A stretch of 64,000 bases of DNA from Tateyamaria sp. syn59. Lineage in GTDB: Bacteria > Pseudomonadota > Alphaproteobacteria > Rhodobacterales > Rhodobacteraceae. The notes under the pieces were generated by a model. It had not been told where the DNA came from. It made no database searches and saw only the letters and a program-made list of their open reading frames with translations. The position numbers and the translations under genes are program-made. This document shows, in pieces, positions 8,797 through 17,074 of the stretch (the stretch's first letter is position 1; each line of letters begins with the position of its first letter). The stretch spans positions 1 to 64,000 of the forward strand of contig NZ_VCBA01000010.1 of the NCBI RefSeq assembly GCF_007995245.1, in the 5' to 3' direction.

Positions 8797-9276
8797 CTAA
8801 TCTCGGAACTCGCGTTGCCAATCAAAATCGGCAGAGGCCTCCACCGATGCTGGCCAGTGTTTGAAATGGGCAGGCACACCTGCGTCTATCACAAGATCTG
8901 ACGCCGGGAAGTAGGGTTTCAGGTCTAGAATTGGCGTGCTGGGCAGCATGTCGAAGTAGTGCGACACGGCCATTCCTTCTTCTAGATCGACAGACTCCAA
9001 GGAAAACACAGATAACCCGATGGGATTGGGCCGCGCCTCGGAGCGCGTTGCAAAGACCCCGAAATCGGCTGACGTGGCGGTATAGGGCGATGGGATTATC
9101 CGACGCGCGCGCAGATCTGGAATGTCTGCCTCGTGGGCCCACCATAGCGCAATCGCGTGGCTGAACTCTGCCAGACCGGTCAGCGCTTCGCGATAGGCGG
9201 GGAGAACCCGCACCATAAAGCGGCCGTTTGTCGTTTCTGTGTGCCCAATTTGGGAGAGGGTGAAAGTGTCAGTCAT
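8797..9276 (-). CDS. TrmO-family (UPF0066) tRNA methyltransferase-like protein
   Basis: The 159-residue product shows the TrmO/VirR signature: FGVFATRSEARPNPIGLS followed by TPILDLKPYFP. TrmO is an S-adenosylmethionine-dependent enzyme that methylates N6-threonylcarbamoyladenosine at position 37 of tRNA; this protein matches the short, single-domain form. I chose the ATG at 9276, which lies inside the end of the upstream AraC gene (8-base overlap), because it fits translational coupling; an ATG at 9297 would add seven residues. The pair with an AraC regulator is unusual for a housekeeping tRNA enzyme, so a paralogue with another substrate cannot be excluded. Confidence 0.8.
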   Translation of the reverse strand: MTDTFTLSQIGHTETTNGRFMVRVLPAYREALTGLAEFSHAIALWWAHEADIPDLRARRIIPSPYTATSADFGVFATRSEARPNPIGLSVFSLESVDLEEGMAVSHYFDMLPSTPILDLKPYFPASDLVIDAGVPAHFKHWPASVEASADFDWQREFRD

Positions 9277-10204
9277 GGTGAGGCTCCGTATGTGCATCTT
9301 TCAAGGGAAGGCAGAGCGTGATGTCGAACCCAGACATGTCAGTGTTCGTCCGGTAAACTTCGTAAGCGGGGCGGTCCGCCGGTTCGATGCTGAGCTGGGG
9401 GAGCCAATGGCCAAGGAACACATCCCATAGCTCTGAAATCCGATGCGTTTCAGAAGCGGCGAGCGAAGCACACAGGCAAGCTGTGCGTCCGCCCTCAAGG
9501 TAGCGCATGACAACCCGGTCCGACCCTTTGGTGCCAGCAGGAACCGCATAGCACGCATCCAGGCGCAAGGTGTCCTCGACCGCCAAACTCGGATCCGACC
9601 ACGTGATGCTGACGGTCTCGTCCGGCAATGGTCGGCGCAGACTGGATTGATACCATTGGCCAAGCTCAGCGTAGAGGTCGGTAATGCCCTCATGGGTATA
9701 GGGACCAAGAAGGCGGAGGCTGGCCAAGGTCCGCTCCGGCATCGTCTGGATATCGACATTTACGTTCATGTCGTCTGGATAGTCCGGCGCTTTGGTTATG
9801 GCTTTGCCAATCCTGCGGATTCTGAACCCGTTTGGATGATCCTTGCGAAACTGTGTGGGCGAACAGCCATGTGCTTTGCGAAATGCCTTCGATAGATGCG
9901 CACTGTCAGAGAACCCGCACTCCAGCGCGATCTGCGTCAAAGGCGTCTTCTGCTGATAGACTAGAGCGCTTGCGGCGGCCTCCAGTCGAAGTCGAATGAT
10001 GCATTGCGCGACACTCTCGCCTGCGATGGCCTTGAAGACACGATGAAAGTGAAATTCTGAGAAACCCGCATGCGCTGCTAGGTCTTTGACTGTGAATGGT
10101 TGCGCTGGGTTCACAAGAATAACATCTACCACACGCTCGACACGTCGGTGGTAGTCAATGAAAGTCCGGGGCTTCGCCGGATATGCGCTGGCGTGCTGCT
10201 TCAA
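9269..10204 (-). CDS. AraC-family regulator with GyrI-like effector domain
   Basis: The N-terminal third (residues about 18-115) is an AraC-type double helix-turn-helix: FTVKDLAAHAGFSEFHFHRV and LTQIALECGFSDSAHLSKAF followed by GCSPTQFRK. The remaining 165 residues resemble the GyrI-like small-molecule-binding domain seen in Rob/SoxS-related regulators (RTLASLRLLGPYTHEGI, later YEVYRTNTD near the end). Such proteins usually sense hydrophobic or cationic compounds and act as activators. The first codon shown is TTG, since no ATG or GTG precedes the DNA-binding domain in frame. The gene overlaps the TrmO-like gene by 8 bases and is likely cotranscribed with it. Confidence 0.85.
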   Translation of the reverse strand: MKQHASAYPAKPRTFIDYHRRVERVVDVILVNPAQPFTVKDLAAHAGFSEFHFHRVFKAIAGESVAQCIIRLRLEAAASALVYQQKTPLTQIALECGFSDSAHLSKAFRKAHGCSPTQFRKDHPNGFRIRRIGKAITKAPDYPDDMNVNVDIQTMPERTLASLRLLGPYTHEGITDLYAELGQWYQSSLRRPLPDETVSITWSDPSLAVEDTLRLDACYAVPAGTKGSDRVVMRYLEGGRTACLCASLAASETHRISELWDVFLGHWLPQLSIEPADRPAYEVYRTNTDMSGFDITLCLPLKDAHTEPHHD

Positions 10205-10288
10205 CGGGTCGTGCCTATTATCTCATTGATGCCAAAGTCCTCCACGTAAGTATTGTCGAGACGGGTTACAGGAGAAACGGCTGGATCG

Positions 10289-10882
10289 TCAGGGAGACAA
10301 ATGTTCAGCCAGGATCGAGCAAATCAGATCCACAAGAGGTTGGCCTGCGGTCTGATCCTGCAGCGACCTGTTTTGCGCGTGAATGCCCATGACCGCTGGG
10401 ACCAATGATGCGGCCAGAGTAGGCGGCGTGAATGTCACCTGACCGCCTTGCCCCCTTTTTTCATTCTCTAGGGCATTTAGGAAGTGATCTTCTAGTGCAG
10501 CCCAATAGGCGTTCACGACAGCTTCCAAGCGAGGGCTTTGAATGCGCGCATTTTCAATTCCGGTATTGACGATCAAGCACCCCCAATCACTGGAAGTCGC
10601 AGACCCTGGCGTGACCAATCCCTGAAAGAAATCGATGATTTCGGGGATCCCACCTGTCTTCATCGGCGCCATCTCCGATGTGATCGCCGCGTCGCAGTAG
10701 AAGGTCAATGTCTCAAGGTAGAGACCTTCCTTGCCGCCAAACTCCGAACGTATGGCAAACTGGTTGATGCCGGTCAGTTGTTCAAGCTCGCGTACGCCGA
10801 GGTTCTGAAAACCATGCTCCCAGAACGCTTCGCCCGCCTTTGCGATAGCATCCTGGCGATCGTAAGACTTCGGGCGTGGCAT
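10289..10882 (-). CDS. TetR/AcrR-family transcriptional repressor
   Basis: The product has 197 residues from the ATG at 10882 (a TTG four codons upstream is possible, but GGAAC lies at a suitable distance from the ATG). Residues about 8-55 form the TetR helix-turn-helix (AIAKAGEAFWEHGFQNLGV and ELEQLTGINQFAIRSEFGGKEGLYLE). The C-terminal part is a ligand-binding helical domain of the type that follows in AcrR relatives. It is divergent from the RidA gene. A perfect palindrome of two 10-base arms lies between them, 45-66 bases upstream of this ATG, which strongly suggests autoregulation and control of ridA. Confidence 0.88.
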   Translation of the reverse strand: MPRPKSYDRQDAIAKAGEAFWEHGFQNLGVRELEQLTGINQFAIRSEFGGKEGLYLETLTFYCDAAITSEMAPMKTGGIPEIIDFFQGLVTPGSATSSDWGCLIVNTGIENARIQSPRLEAVVNAYWAALEDHFLNALENEKRGQGGQVTFTPPTLAASLVPAVMGIHAQNRSLQDQTAGQPLVDLICSILAEHLSP

Positions 10883-10926
10883 CTTTTGTTCCAATTGACT
10901 GTTTCTTTACACTCGCATAGAAATAG

Positions 10927-10948
10927 ATTCTATACAACTGTATAGAAT
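10927..10948. promoter_or_regulatory. Perfect palindrome, probable TetR operator
   Basis: Two exact 10-base arms (ATTCTATACA and TGTATAGAAT) flank a 2-base centre. The site lies between the divergent TetR and RidA genes and ends two bases before the GGAG ribosome site of ridA, so bound repressor would block transcription or early elongation of ridA. The length and symmetry are typical of TetR-family operators. The assignment to this regulator is inferred from position. Confidence 0.75.
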
Positions 10949-10959
10949 TGGAGTTGATG

Positions 10960-11349
10960 ATGCGGGATGTAATTTTTCCAAGCGACAAGCAGGCGACCTA
11001 CGAAGCCTACGGATACTCAGCCGCCGTGCGCAGCGGCGGCTTTCTGTTCGTGTCAGGGCAGGTGGGGGTCGATGCGGCGGGCGGCGCAATCAAGGATCCC
11101 GCATCGCAATTCCAGATGGCCTTTGCCAACCTGCATGATGTGTTAGGGGCAGCGGGGTGCGGATTTGATGACATCGTCGATATCACCAGTTTTCACGTAA
11201 ACATGCACGAACACTTCGACACGTTTGCAGTTTCGAAACAGAGTGTCTTTCCCAACCCACCCTTTCCAAACTGGACCGCCATTGGGGTCGTCAGTTTGGC
11301 TGACCCTGATCTTTTGGTAGAGATCAAGGCAGTTGCGAAAGTGGAATAA
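10960..11349 (+). CDS. RidA-family (YjgF/UK114) protein
   Basis: This 129-residue protein has the RidA fold markers: YGYSAAVRSGGFLFVSGQVG near the N-terminus, a central FANLHDVLGAAGCGFDDIV segment and a C-terminal NWTAIGVVSLADPDLLVEIKAVA strand. Canonical RidA hydrolyses reactive enamine/imine intermediates formed by PLP enzymes and uses an Arg near residue 105; here the aligned stretch reads FPNWTAIGV, with Trp in the place often held by R, so this may be a subfamily member without the standard deaminase activity. Of two adjacent ATGs, the second (10960) has the better spacing (six bases) from GGAG at 10950-10953. Confidence 0.85.
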   Translation: MRDVIFPSDKQATYEAYGYSAAVRSGGFLFVSGQVGVDAAGGAIKDPASQFQMAFANLHDVLGAAGCGFDDIVDITSFHVNMHEHFDTFAVSKQSVFPNPPFPNWTAIGVVSLADPDLLVEIKAVAKVE

Positions 11350-11792
11350 GCACCCCGGCGGTGCAGTTTGCAGTCGTTCAGCACATCCGCAGCATTGGTC
11401 ATCATGAGACTCTTGTCACCTTCGCTGCGGTCTTCATAGCGGCCACTCCGCCTGCATGTTCAAATCTCAATCGACGCTGAGTCCCGCGTAAAGACAGCGG
11501 ACAGCGAGCCCATAGTTGACAGCCGATCCGCTTCTTTGATGCTGCAACTGAAGCCAGCAATCCGGATATTCGCTGCCTTTGCGAAACTGACCAAGTATGC
11601 ATTAAGTGATTGCGGACAGGGCAACCCCGTGCAGACGCGCAACTTAAAGACACTGCATCCATTTACTCTGGCGACACGTTTACCGCTGCGTTGCGACCAA
11701 ATCGTCAAAGGGGTCGTTGATGACCGTTCATTGGAGCGAAGCTCGAAACCTATGGATCGCCTTAGTTCGCTTTACGGATGCAGCAATCAACC
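11350..11792. other. Intergenic region without recognisable gene
   Basis: These 440 bases lie between the convergent RidA and MscS genes. Both strands carry only short, low-quality frames with no recognisable family. No strong hairpin terminator was identified. The sequence may be old decayed DNA. Confidence 0.4.
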
Positions 11793-14090
11793 TCATTCCA
11801 GAACATCGCCTGCCGTGTTTGTAGGAAATGTGACTGGCGGTTGTGTCCTAGCGGCTTCGCCTGCGGCGCCAGCAATCCGGGCTTTATCGTTTTCACTGAT
11901 TTCGTCTGACCCATGAAGACTTGGAATTGCGACACGCACTTCGCGGCGGGCAAACTCGATGCCATGCTCCTCAAAAGCGGCCTTCACCCGGTTATAGACT
12001 TCTTTCCTGATCATAAATTGCCCGCCCGGCTTGGCCATGAATTTGCCGCGAATGACGATCCCCACGTCATCAAACGCGAAGACGCCCTGAGACTTGAACG
12101 GCTGGATAAAGTCTTTTCCTAATTCGGGATGTTCCAGAAGTTCCTGACCGATCTGCTTGAATAATTTGCGCACTTTTTCCGTGTCTGTGCCGTGAGGGAC
12201 GGTGAACTTCAGTTTCATGATCACCCAATCCCGCGAATAGTTCGTAATTTTAGGCACTTCGCTATAGGGGATCGTGTGCAAAAGCCCGCGATGGTGACGA
12301 AGGCGCAAGGACCGGATTGATATTTTCTCGACCGTTCCCATGGTCCCGCCAATGTCCAAGTATTCTCCGACCCGGAAGGCGTCGTCGAGCAAGAAGAAAA
12401 CGCCCGAGACGACGTCGGTCACCAATTTCTGCGAACCGAAGCCGATCGCAAGACCCAGGATGCTGGCACCAGCCAAGAGTGGCGTGATGTTAACCCCCAG
12501 TTCGCTCAGGATCAGCAAGCCAAAGAGAATCAGGATCGTGGCGCGGGCGCATTTGAGCAGCAGTGGCAAGATTGTGGTCAGGCGTGTACCGCCGGTGCCG
12601 CCACCGTCGCCCAAGTCGTCCTCCTCTGAGTTCCAGCCGGAAAGGGTCATCTCCTCTGCCAGTTTGCGGTAGATCAGCAAAGACACGACCTCCCACGTCA
12701 GATAGCCCAGAACCAGGGTAAAGCTGACTGTAAAGAAACCTTGGAGCAGCAGGCCGATAGCCCCAGAGCTGGTAAAAGTCTCGGGGCTGATGTCCCAGAT
12801 ATCGGCGAGTTGCAGCAGAATTGCCCCGAAGACGAGGATTCGCCCGATCCGTTTATAGGCACGGCCCGTTTCGTGATAGGCGTTCTCGGCGATTGGTCCC
12901 TCGCCGGTCATGGGTGGCATCAAGTGGCTGACCAAGGCTCGGATCAATGTGTCGAAGGCCGGCGCAGCCACGAGCAGGCCCACGGTCGTGATGTCCGGCC
13001 GCTCTGCAAGAAGGGCGAGCGCGTCGTAGCTCGCGATGATGTTGATCAGCCACCAGGTACTGAAGACGCTGACAATCGCGAATACCGGAAAGATGCGGGA
13101 GATGCGGTCTTCCCAAGCGCCAACCTCTTCATTGGTGCCCCGCAACATCAGAACCAAGCCGGTCCAGCAGCGAATTACAATCCAGACGAAATATGCGCGC
13201 AGCGCAAGATCGAACCAGAACACGGTAAGGGCCGCTTGCTCTGGCGCCGAGTTCAGAGCGTTGAACTGGGACAAGAGTTGCATCGCCCCGATCAGGACGG
13301 CCATGCCCACGGAATGCCGGGTGAGAAATTTCGCGGTGGTATTGTCGGCAAAGATCAGGCGATGCTGGGGTACGTTTGGCGTCAGCATAAAACGCAGGAC
13401 CGTGTAAGCGACGCGCGGCGCAAGCAGTAGGGTCAGAAGCGCTGCAAACCCGTATTCTTCGAGCCCATTTGGCATCAGCGCGTCAACAATAACCGCCGAT
13501 ACCGCGACAAAGATGGCAACCCCGCCGGTTTCTCGGGCCAAGCGTTGGGTCAGAAACACCAACGACGCTTTGATGCTGGTCGATTTCTGCGCGGTTGGCT
13601 GAGGAAACCAGCTTAGAACCAGAAAATAAAAGAGCTTTTCAAGCCCGTAGCCGATTGCAGCCGCTAGGCTGAGAATAGACAGCAAGAGCATCCAGCCGTC
13701 ATCACCGAAACGCGTTGTGAAGCTCGCAACTGATTGCGTCTGAGCCGTGATCATCGCGCCAAACTCATGCGCGGGGCGGACTGCGGCACGGGCTGCGCCG
13801 AGCGTCATGTGATAAGTGAGGGTTTCCGTTTGCGCGCCCGGATCTAATGCACCCGGTGGCGAGGATACCTTGGCGTTCAACTCGTCACGCAGCAGCAAGC
13901 GCACTTGCGTGTCGCTCATCTGAGACATGAACTGCGCGATGGCCTCTTCGGTCAACGGGATAGGCAGCTGCAAAACGTCGGTCACCGACGTTGCGCTGGC
14001 TGGCTCCGGGATCATTCCGACATGTTCCTGAGCACCTGCCTGCGCCAGCGTCAGGCACAGAAGAAAAGCGGCCAGGACAAAGCGAAGCAT
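11793..14090 (-). CDS. MscS-family mechanosensitive ion channel, large form
   Basis: The 765-residue protein begins with a signal peptide (MLRFVLAAFLLCLTLAQAGAQ), has a periplasmic N-terminal section, about ten hydrophobic segments between residues 140 and 560, and an MscS channel domain: a pore helix with glycine-alanine pattern (GASILGLAIGFGSQKLVTD), a beta domain (FRVGEYLDIGGTMGTVEKISIRSLRLRHH) and a C-terminal alpha/beta domain. Channels of this class open under membrane tension and release solutes during osmotic downshift. I start at ATG 14090, which gives the clean signal peptide and has GGGA upstream; an in-frame ATG 33 bases earlier would precede it by eleven charged residues. It stands alone, convergent with ridA. 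Confidence 0.88.
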   Translation of the reverse strand: MLRFVLAAFLLCLTLAQAGAQEHVGMIPEPASATSVTDVLQLPIPLTEEAIAQFMSQMSDTQVRLLLRDELNAKVSSPPGALDPGAQTETLTYHMTLGAARAAVRPAHEFGAMITAQTQSVASFTTRFGDDGWMLLLSILSLAAAIGYGLEKLFYFLVLSWFPQPTAQKSTSIKASLVFLTQRLARETGGVAIFVAVSAVIVDALMPNGLEEYGFAALLTLLLAPRVAYTVLRFMLTPNVPQHRLIFADNTTAKFLTRHSVGMAVLIGAMQLLSQFNALNSAPEQAALTVFWFDLALRAYFVWIVIRCWTGLVLMLRGTNEEVGAWEDRISRIFPVFAIVSVFSTWWLINIIASYDALALLAERPDITTVGLLVAAPAFDTLIRALVSHLMPPMTGEGPIAENAYHETGRAYKRIGRILVFGAILLQLADIWDISPETFTSSGAIGLLLQGFFTVSFTLVLGYLTWEVVSLLIYRKLAEEMTLSGWNSEEDDLGDGGGTGGTRLTTILPLLLKCARATILILFGLLILSELGVNITPLLAGASILGLAIGFGSQKLVTDVVSGVFFLLDDAFRVGEYLDIGGTMGTVEKISIRSLRLRHHRGLLHTIPYSEVPKITNYSRDWVIMKLKFTVPHGTDTEKVRKLFKQIGQELLEHPELGKDFIQPFKSQGVFAFDDVGIVIRGKFMAKPGGQFMIRKEVYNRVKAAFEEHGIEFARREVRVAIPSLHGSDEISENDKARIAGAAGEAARTQPPVTFPTNTAGDVLE

Positions 14091-14181
14091 GACGCATCCC
14101 GACTTTCTGGTGAAGCATCGCATAACGTTCGCTCAGGCGACGCCGTACGGTCGGGTCGGGCCGCCTGAAAACGACGTACGA

Positions 14182-14979
14182 TCAGTTCAAGAGTTTCGAG
14201 ATTGCGGCGATGCCCGCTTCGCCGCAAATGTCATCATACTCTTTGCCGGTCTCATCCTCACCCGGTGATCCAGCGATCCCGATGCCGCCAATCACCTCAC
14301 CTTCGTACAGAATGGGGATGCCGCCCGACAATGTGATCAAACCAATCTCGTTGAAAACGGCACCAAGCGTCGGCTCGTGTGCGTTTTCAGCCTCTATCAC
14401 GGATGTTGCTTCGCGGCGCGACGCGGCCGTGATGGCCTTGCGACTGCTGGTTTCAATCGTATGCGGGAACGCGCCTTCTTTCATGAGCGTCACACGGGGT
14501 TGCGCGCGTTGATCAACGACGGTGACTGTTACAGCAAAACCCAGTTCGGTGCACTTCGCCTCAGCTGCGGTGGCTGCGGCAAGGGCCCAGTCCAGCGGAA
14601 TGCTCCGTTCCACATGGGGGGCCTTGTGTGCGGTACCGGTCCCAGCGCCGGCTTCGAGTGCGCCCTCCGCATCTTCATCCGTGCCGGTCGGATCGTCACT
14701 TGGGTCATCATCCGTCCATTGGTCCAGTATTTCGCCTGTTGCGATATCGATCTTGAATTCGACATCTTCCCCGACATCATTCACAATCTCGATGTCGACT
14801 ACGGGCCGTCCATCAAACTGGTCAAGCTCAGCCTCCGACACCGTTCCAGGTTGCGCTTCAAGCGCTATCGCGACGGCTTCATCAATCGTCAGTGTCGTGC
14901 CGTCGCTAGACTGCGCATGGGCAGAGGAGGCAAGAAGGCCAATGGCAATCGCTGAGACTGTATTGCGGTTATGCAGCAT
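14182..14979 (-). CDS. Secreted PepSY - GlcG/HbpS (DUF336) fusion protein
   Basis: After a signal peptide (ending near SSAHAQ) come a PepSY domain (residues about 24-90: TIDEAVAIALEAQPGTVSEA, then VDIEIVNDVGEDVEFKIDIATGEIL), an acidic linker rich in D, E, G and T (about 90-120) and a GlcG/HbpS-like domain (125-265: LDWALAAATAAEAKCTELGF, VVDQRAQPRVTLMKEGAFPHT, GGIPILYEGEVIGGIGIAG). PepSY domains occur in periplasmic modulators, and HbpS-like domains bind heme or cobalamin-type ligands, so a periplasmic sensor or binding protein is plausible. The start at 14979 has AGGA eight bases upstream, whereas the ATG at 14988 lacks spacing. The gene lies downstream of PAP2, kinase, regulator and reductase genes on the same strand. 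Confidence 0.85.
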   Translation of the reverse strand: MLHNRNTVSAIAIGLLASSAHAQSSDGTTLTIDEAVAIALEAQPGTVSEAELDQFDGRPVVDIEIVNDVGEDVEFKIDIATGEILDQWTDDDPSDDPTGTDEDAEGALEAGAGTGTAHKAPHVERSIPLDWALAAATAAEAKCTELGFAVTVTVVDQRAQPRVTLMKEGAFPHTIETSSRKAITAASRREATSVIEAENAHEPTLGAVFNEIGLITLSGGIPILYEGEVIGGIGIAGSPGEDETGKEYDDICGEAGIAAISKLLN

Positions 14980-15046
14980 GGGGTCCATCCTAGGCTAAGA
15001 GCTTTGGGGACTTTGTATCGGCGCTCTATGTCACACGAGGATCTCT

Positions 15047-15068
15047 GCTGACTTACAAATCTGTCAGC
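15047..15068. promoter_or_regulatory. Inverted repeat with a CTTAC half-site upstream of the PepSY-GlcG gene
   Basis: Arms GCTGAC and GTCAGC flank ten bases, and a CTTAC at 15052-15056 overlaps the left arm. It lies 68-89 bases upstream of the PepSY-GlcG start and just after the PAP2 stop. It may be a weak terminator of the PAP2 transcript or a half-site for the neighbouring response regulator. The evidence is positional only. Confidence 0.3.
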
Positions 15069-15086
15069 AAACGGCTGCGCGAGCAG

Positions 15087-15725
15087 TCAGGCAGACACTG
15101 GTGCTTTGCCCGTAAATCCGAGCCGTTGCCGTAACGCGCTTGGACGCGTCGCGAAAATGCGGCGCAGCCGGAAACAAGGCCGGGTGAACAAATCTGCGAC
15201 GAGAATGCCGATAATGGCTCCGGCAATTGTGGCTGAGATGGTGTGCGCATCCAGCATGTATCTCGCGTACATCGTCAGAAAGAGGATTGGCCAGACGATC
15301 ATGCCAAAAAGCTTGAGGTATCGCTGCACCGCAATCCAAGCGCCCGCACTGGCAAGCGCAGAATGCCCGGACGGCATGTTATGCTGCCCACCATTCGGCC
15401 GTTGCCCAAGCCGGGTTCCGCCGATCTCAATATCGTTCAGGAGCCGCTTTGGAACATGCGTGGCTGCTGTTCCTGCGACCATCACAGCTGCAATTTGCCC
15501 CAAGCCTCTGATGTCACGAAGAACAAGCGCCGTGCCGACGGGGATAAGCGTATTGACGTGCCTGCCATAAGCCTCAACGCTCGTCACAACCCGGCTGTCC
15601 TGTCCGTTCCGAGACTGCGCATAGTGGCCGTCCATATCGCTGGGATAGAGCGTCGCGCCAACAAGTAGGACAAGCGCGGCTGCCCATAGGCTCTGGCGCA
15701 ACGAGAGTTTTTTGAAAGACCGCAT
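15087..15725 (-). CDS. PAP2-family membrane phosphatase
   Basis: The 212-residue protein is hydrophobic with about five membrane segments and carries PAP2/type 2 phosphatidic acid phosphatase motifs: K93-x-R-P-like segment ending in QRPNGG (108-113), PSGHSALAS (118-126) and an R155-x5-H161 third motif. The usual Asp four residues after the third-motif His is not present (HTISATIAG). Enzymes of this family dephosphorylate lipid phosphates, including lipid A 1-phosphate in the LpxE branch, at the periplasmic face. The gene lies 56 bases downstream of a histidine kinase gene, with a CTTAC-type direct repeat in that gap, so it may be both cotranscribed with and separately controlled by that system. 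Confidence 0.8.
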   Translation of the reverse strand: MRSFKKLSLRQSLWAAALVLLVGATLYPSDMDGHYAQSRNGQDSRVVTSVEAYGRHVNTLIPVGTALVLRDIRGLGQIAAVMVAGTAATHVPKRLLNDIEIGGTRLGQRPNGGQHNMPSGHSALASAGAWIAVQRYLKLFGMIVWPILFLTMYARYMLDAHTISATIAGAIIGILVADLFTRPCFRLRRIFATRPSALRQRLGFTGKAPVSA

Positions 15726-15780
15726 TTCGACTGCTCCTGCCTGACTGGGCGGGAGTGTCAGAGGGCAACTTCACAAGCGC

Positions 15781-15796
15781 CTTACGCAGGGTTTAC
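15781..15796. promoter_or_regulatory. CTTAC-N6-TTTAC direct repeat upstream of PAP2 gene
   Basis: The sequence CTTACGCAGGGTTTAC matches 14 of 16 positions of CTTACCCAGGGCTTAC at 19201-19216, in the promoter region of the reductase-regulator-kinase operon. The 11-base spacing of the half-sites is typical of OmpR/PhoB-family regulators. It overlaps the last codons and stop of the kinase gene and lies 56-71 bases before the PAP2 start. Part of the match may be constrained by coding sequence. Confidence 0.5.
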
Positions 15797-17074
15797 ATCT
15801 TGGCGGTTTGTCTGGAATCGGACGGTCGCGGTGAGACCTTGACCATTGGTACCATCCGCAAGCGACAAGTCGGCCCCGTGAAGTTCCGCAATCGCGCGCA
15901 CGAGGGACAGGCCCAACCCGAACCCATCACCTTGCCGGTGCGTCTCCCGTTGGTAGAGAGGTTGCAGAACGCGCTCACGCTCTTGGAAGGGGATGCCCGG
16001 GCCTTCATCAGACACAGACAATAGCGTTTTGTGGCATCTCAAGGTGATCGTTTGACCAGTCGCTCCGTAACGCAATGCATTCTGAACCAGATTAGCCACA
16101 AGCTGCATCAGCAAGTCAGGATCACCATTTACGGATGCAGGCTCGGCTACATCAATGCTGAGGTGTTGTCCCGTCTTTTCAATAACAGGACCAAAAGTGT
16201 CCTTTACCCGGTTAATCAAATCTGCCAACGGTACCTGCATAAACCCGGACCGCCCAGCCCCGCTTTCGATCTGGCTCAGCCGCAGCAACGCATCAAAGGT
16301 CTCGTTGATCCGGTCAATCTGTTCCAACGCAGCACCGAGATCATCCTCGGTCACCGCGCGGTCTTTGTTGATCAGCGCGTTCAGGGATGTCTCGATTTCA
16401 GCGCGAAGGCGGGCCAAAGGCGTTCGAAGGTCATGGGCAATGTTGGAGGACTGCACGCGCATGTCAGCCATTGCTTGTTCCAACCGTGCGGTCGTCAGAT
16501 TGATGCGGCCCGCGACCATGCTCAAGTCGTCTTTGCCTTCGAGTGAAATGCGTTTACTCAGTTGACCTTGGGCGACATCCGCGAGGCCACCGGTGATGAC
16601 ATTCAACCTGCGTTGCGCCTGCCCGGCCATCAAGACCGCCGCGATCCCTGCGGCCAAGAGGCTTCCTACGAGGCTGAGTTGCATACCGGTCGACACGATG
16701 TGCCGCATTTCCTCATAGCGTTCGGTATTTTCGCCGACCAGAACAATGCCTTGGGGTGTCTGCTGCTGAAGATAACGGGTTTCTGCACCTTGCGTCGGGT
16801 CGGTCCAGAAGCCTAGCCTAGGAGAATCGTCCGTCAGTTGAATGCTCTCTCCGTCCTCCGGCTCCGGTAAGGGTTGACCGGCTGCCAAGGCGCTAACGGC
16901 AAGTTCCATACGTTCAGCCAGACGCGCATCGACCACCCGGCCCATTTCGCTCCAAATCAACCAGTACGTGCCACCCCAGGCGATCACAGAAATCATCGAG
17001 AACAGCGCGAGCAGGACCATGGCTTGCCGGAAGGCCGACAGCCTGTGAAGGGCGCTAAGCCTCTTCAAAAACAT
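15782..17074 (-). CDS. Two-component sensor histidine kinase (QseC/PmrB-like)
   Basis: The 430-residue protein has two membrane segments (about 17-40 and 130-152) with a short periplasmic region of some 90 residues between them, a HAMP domain (about 153-205), the phosphoacceptor box NIAHDLRTPLARLRAE with His214, an N box (LMQLVANLVQNALRYG) and G boxes (VSDEGPGIPFQERE; GDGFGLGLSLVRAI). It overlaps the response regulator gene by 20 bases, so the two are translationally coupled. The signal is unknown; the acidic periplasmic loop (EPEDGESIQLTDDSP) would suit metal or cationic ligands, which is a guess. It probably controls the reductase and PAP2 genes. Confidence 0.9.
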   Translation of the reverse strand: MFLKRLSALHRLSAFRQAMVLLALFSMISVIAWGGTYWLIWSEMGRVVDARLAERMELAVSALAAGQPLPEPEDGESIQLTDDSPRLGFWTDPTQGAETRYLQQQTPQGIVLVGENTERYEEMRHIVSTGMQLSLVGSLLAAGIAAVLMAGQAQRRLNVITGGLADVAQGQLSKRISLEGKDDLSMVAGRINLTTARLEQAMADMRVQSSNIAHDLRTPLARLRAEIETSLNALINKDRAVTEDDLGAALEQIDRINETFDALLRLSQIESGAGRSGFMQVPLADLINRVKDTFGPVIEKTGQHLSIDVAEPASVNGDPDLLMQLVANLVQNALRYGATGQTITLRCHKTLLSVSDEGPGIPFQERERVLQPLYQRETHRQGDGFGLGLSLVRAIAELHGADLSLADGTNGQGLTATVRFQTNRQDVNPA

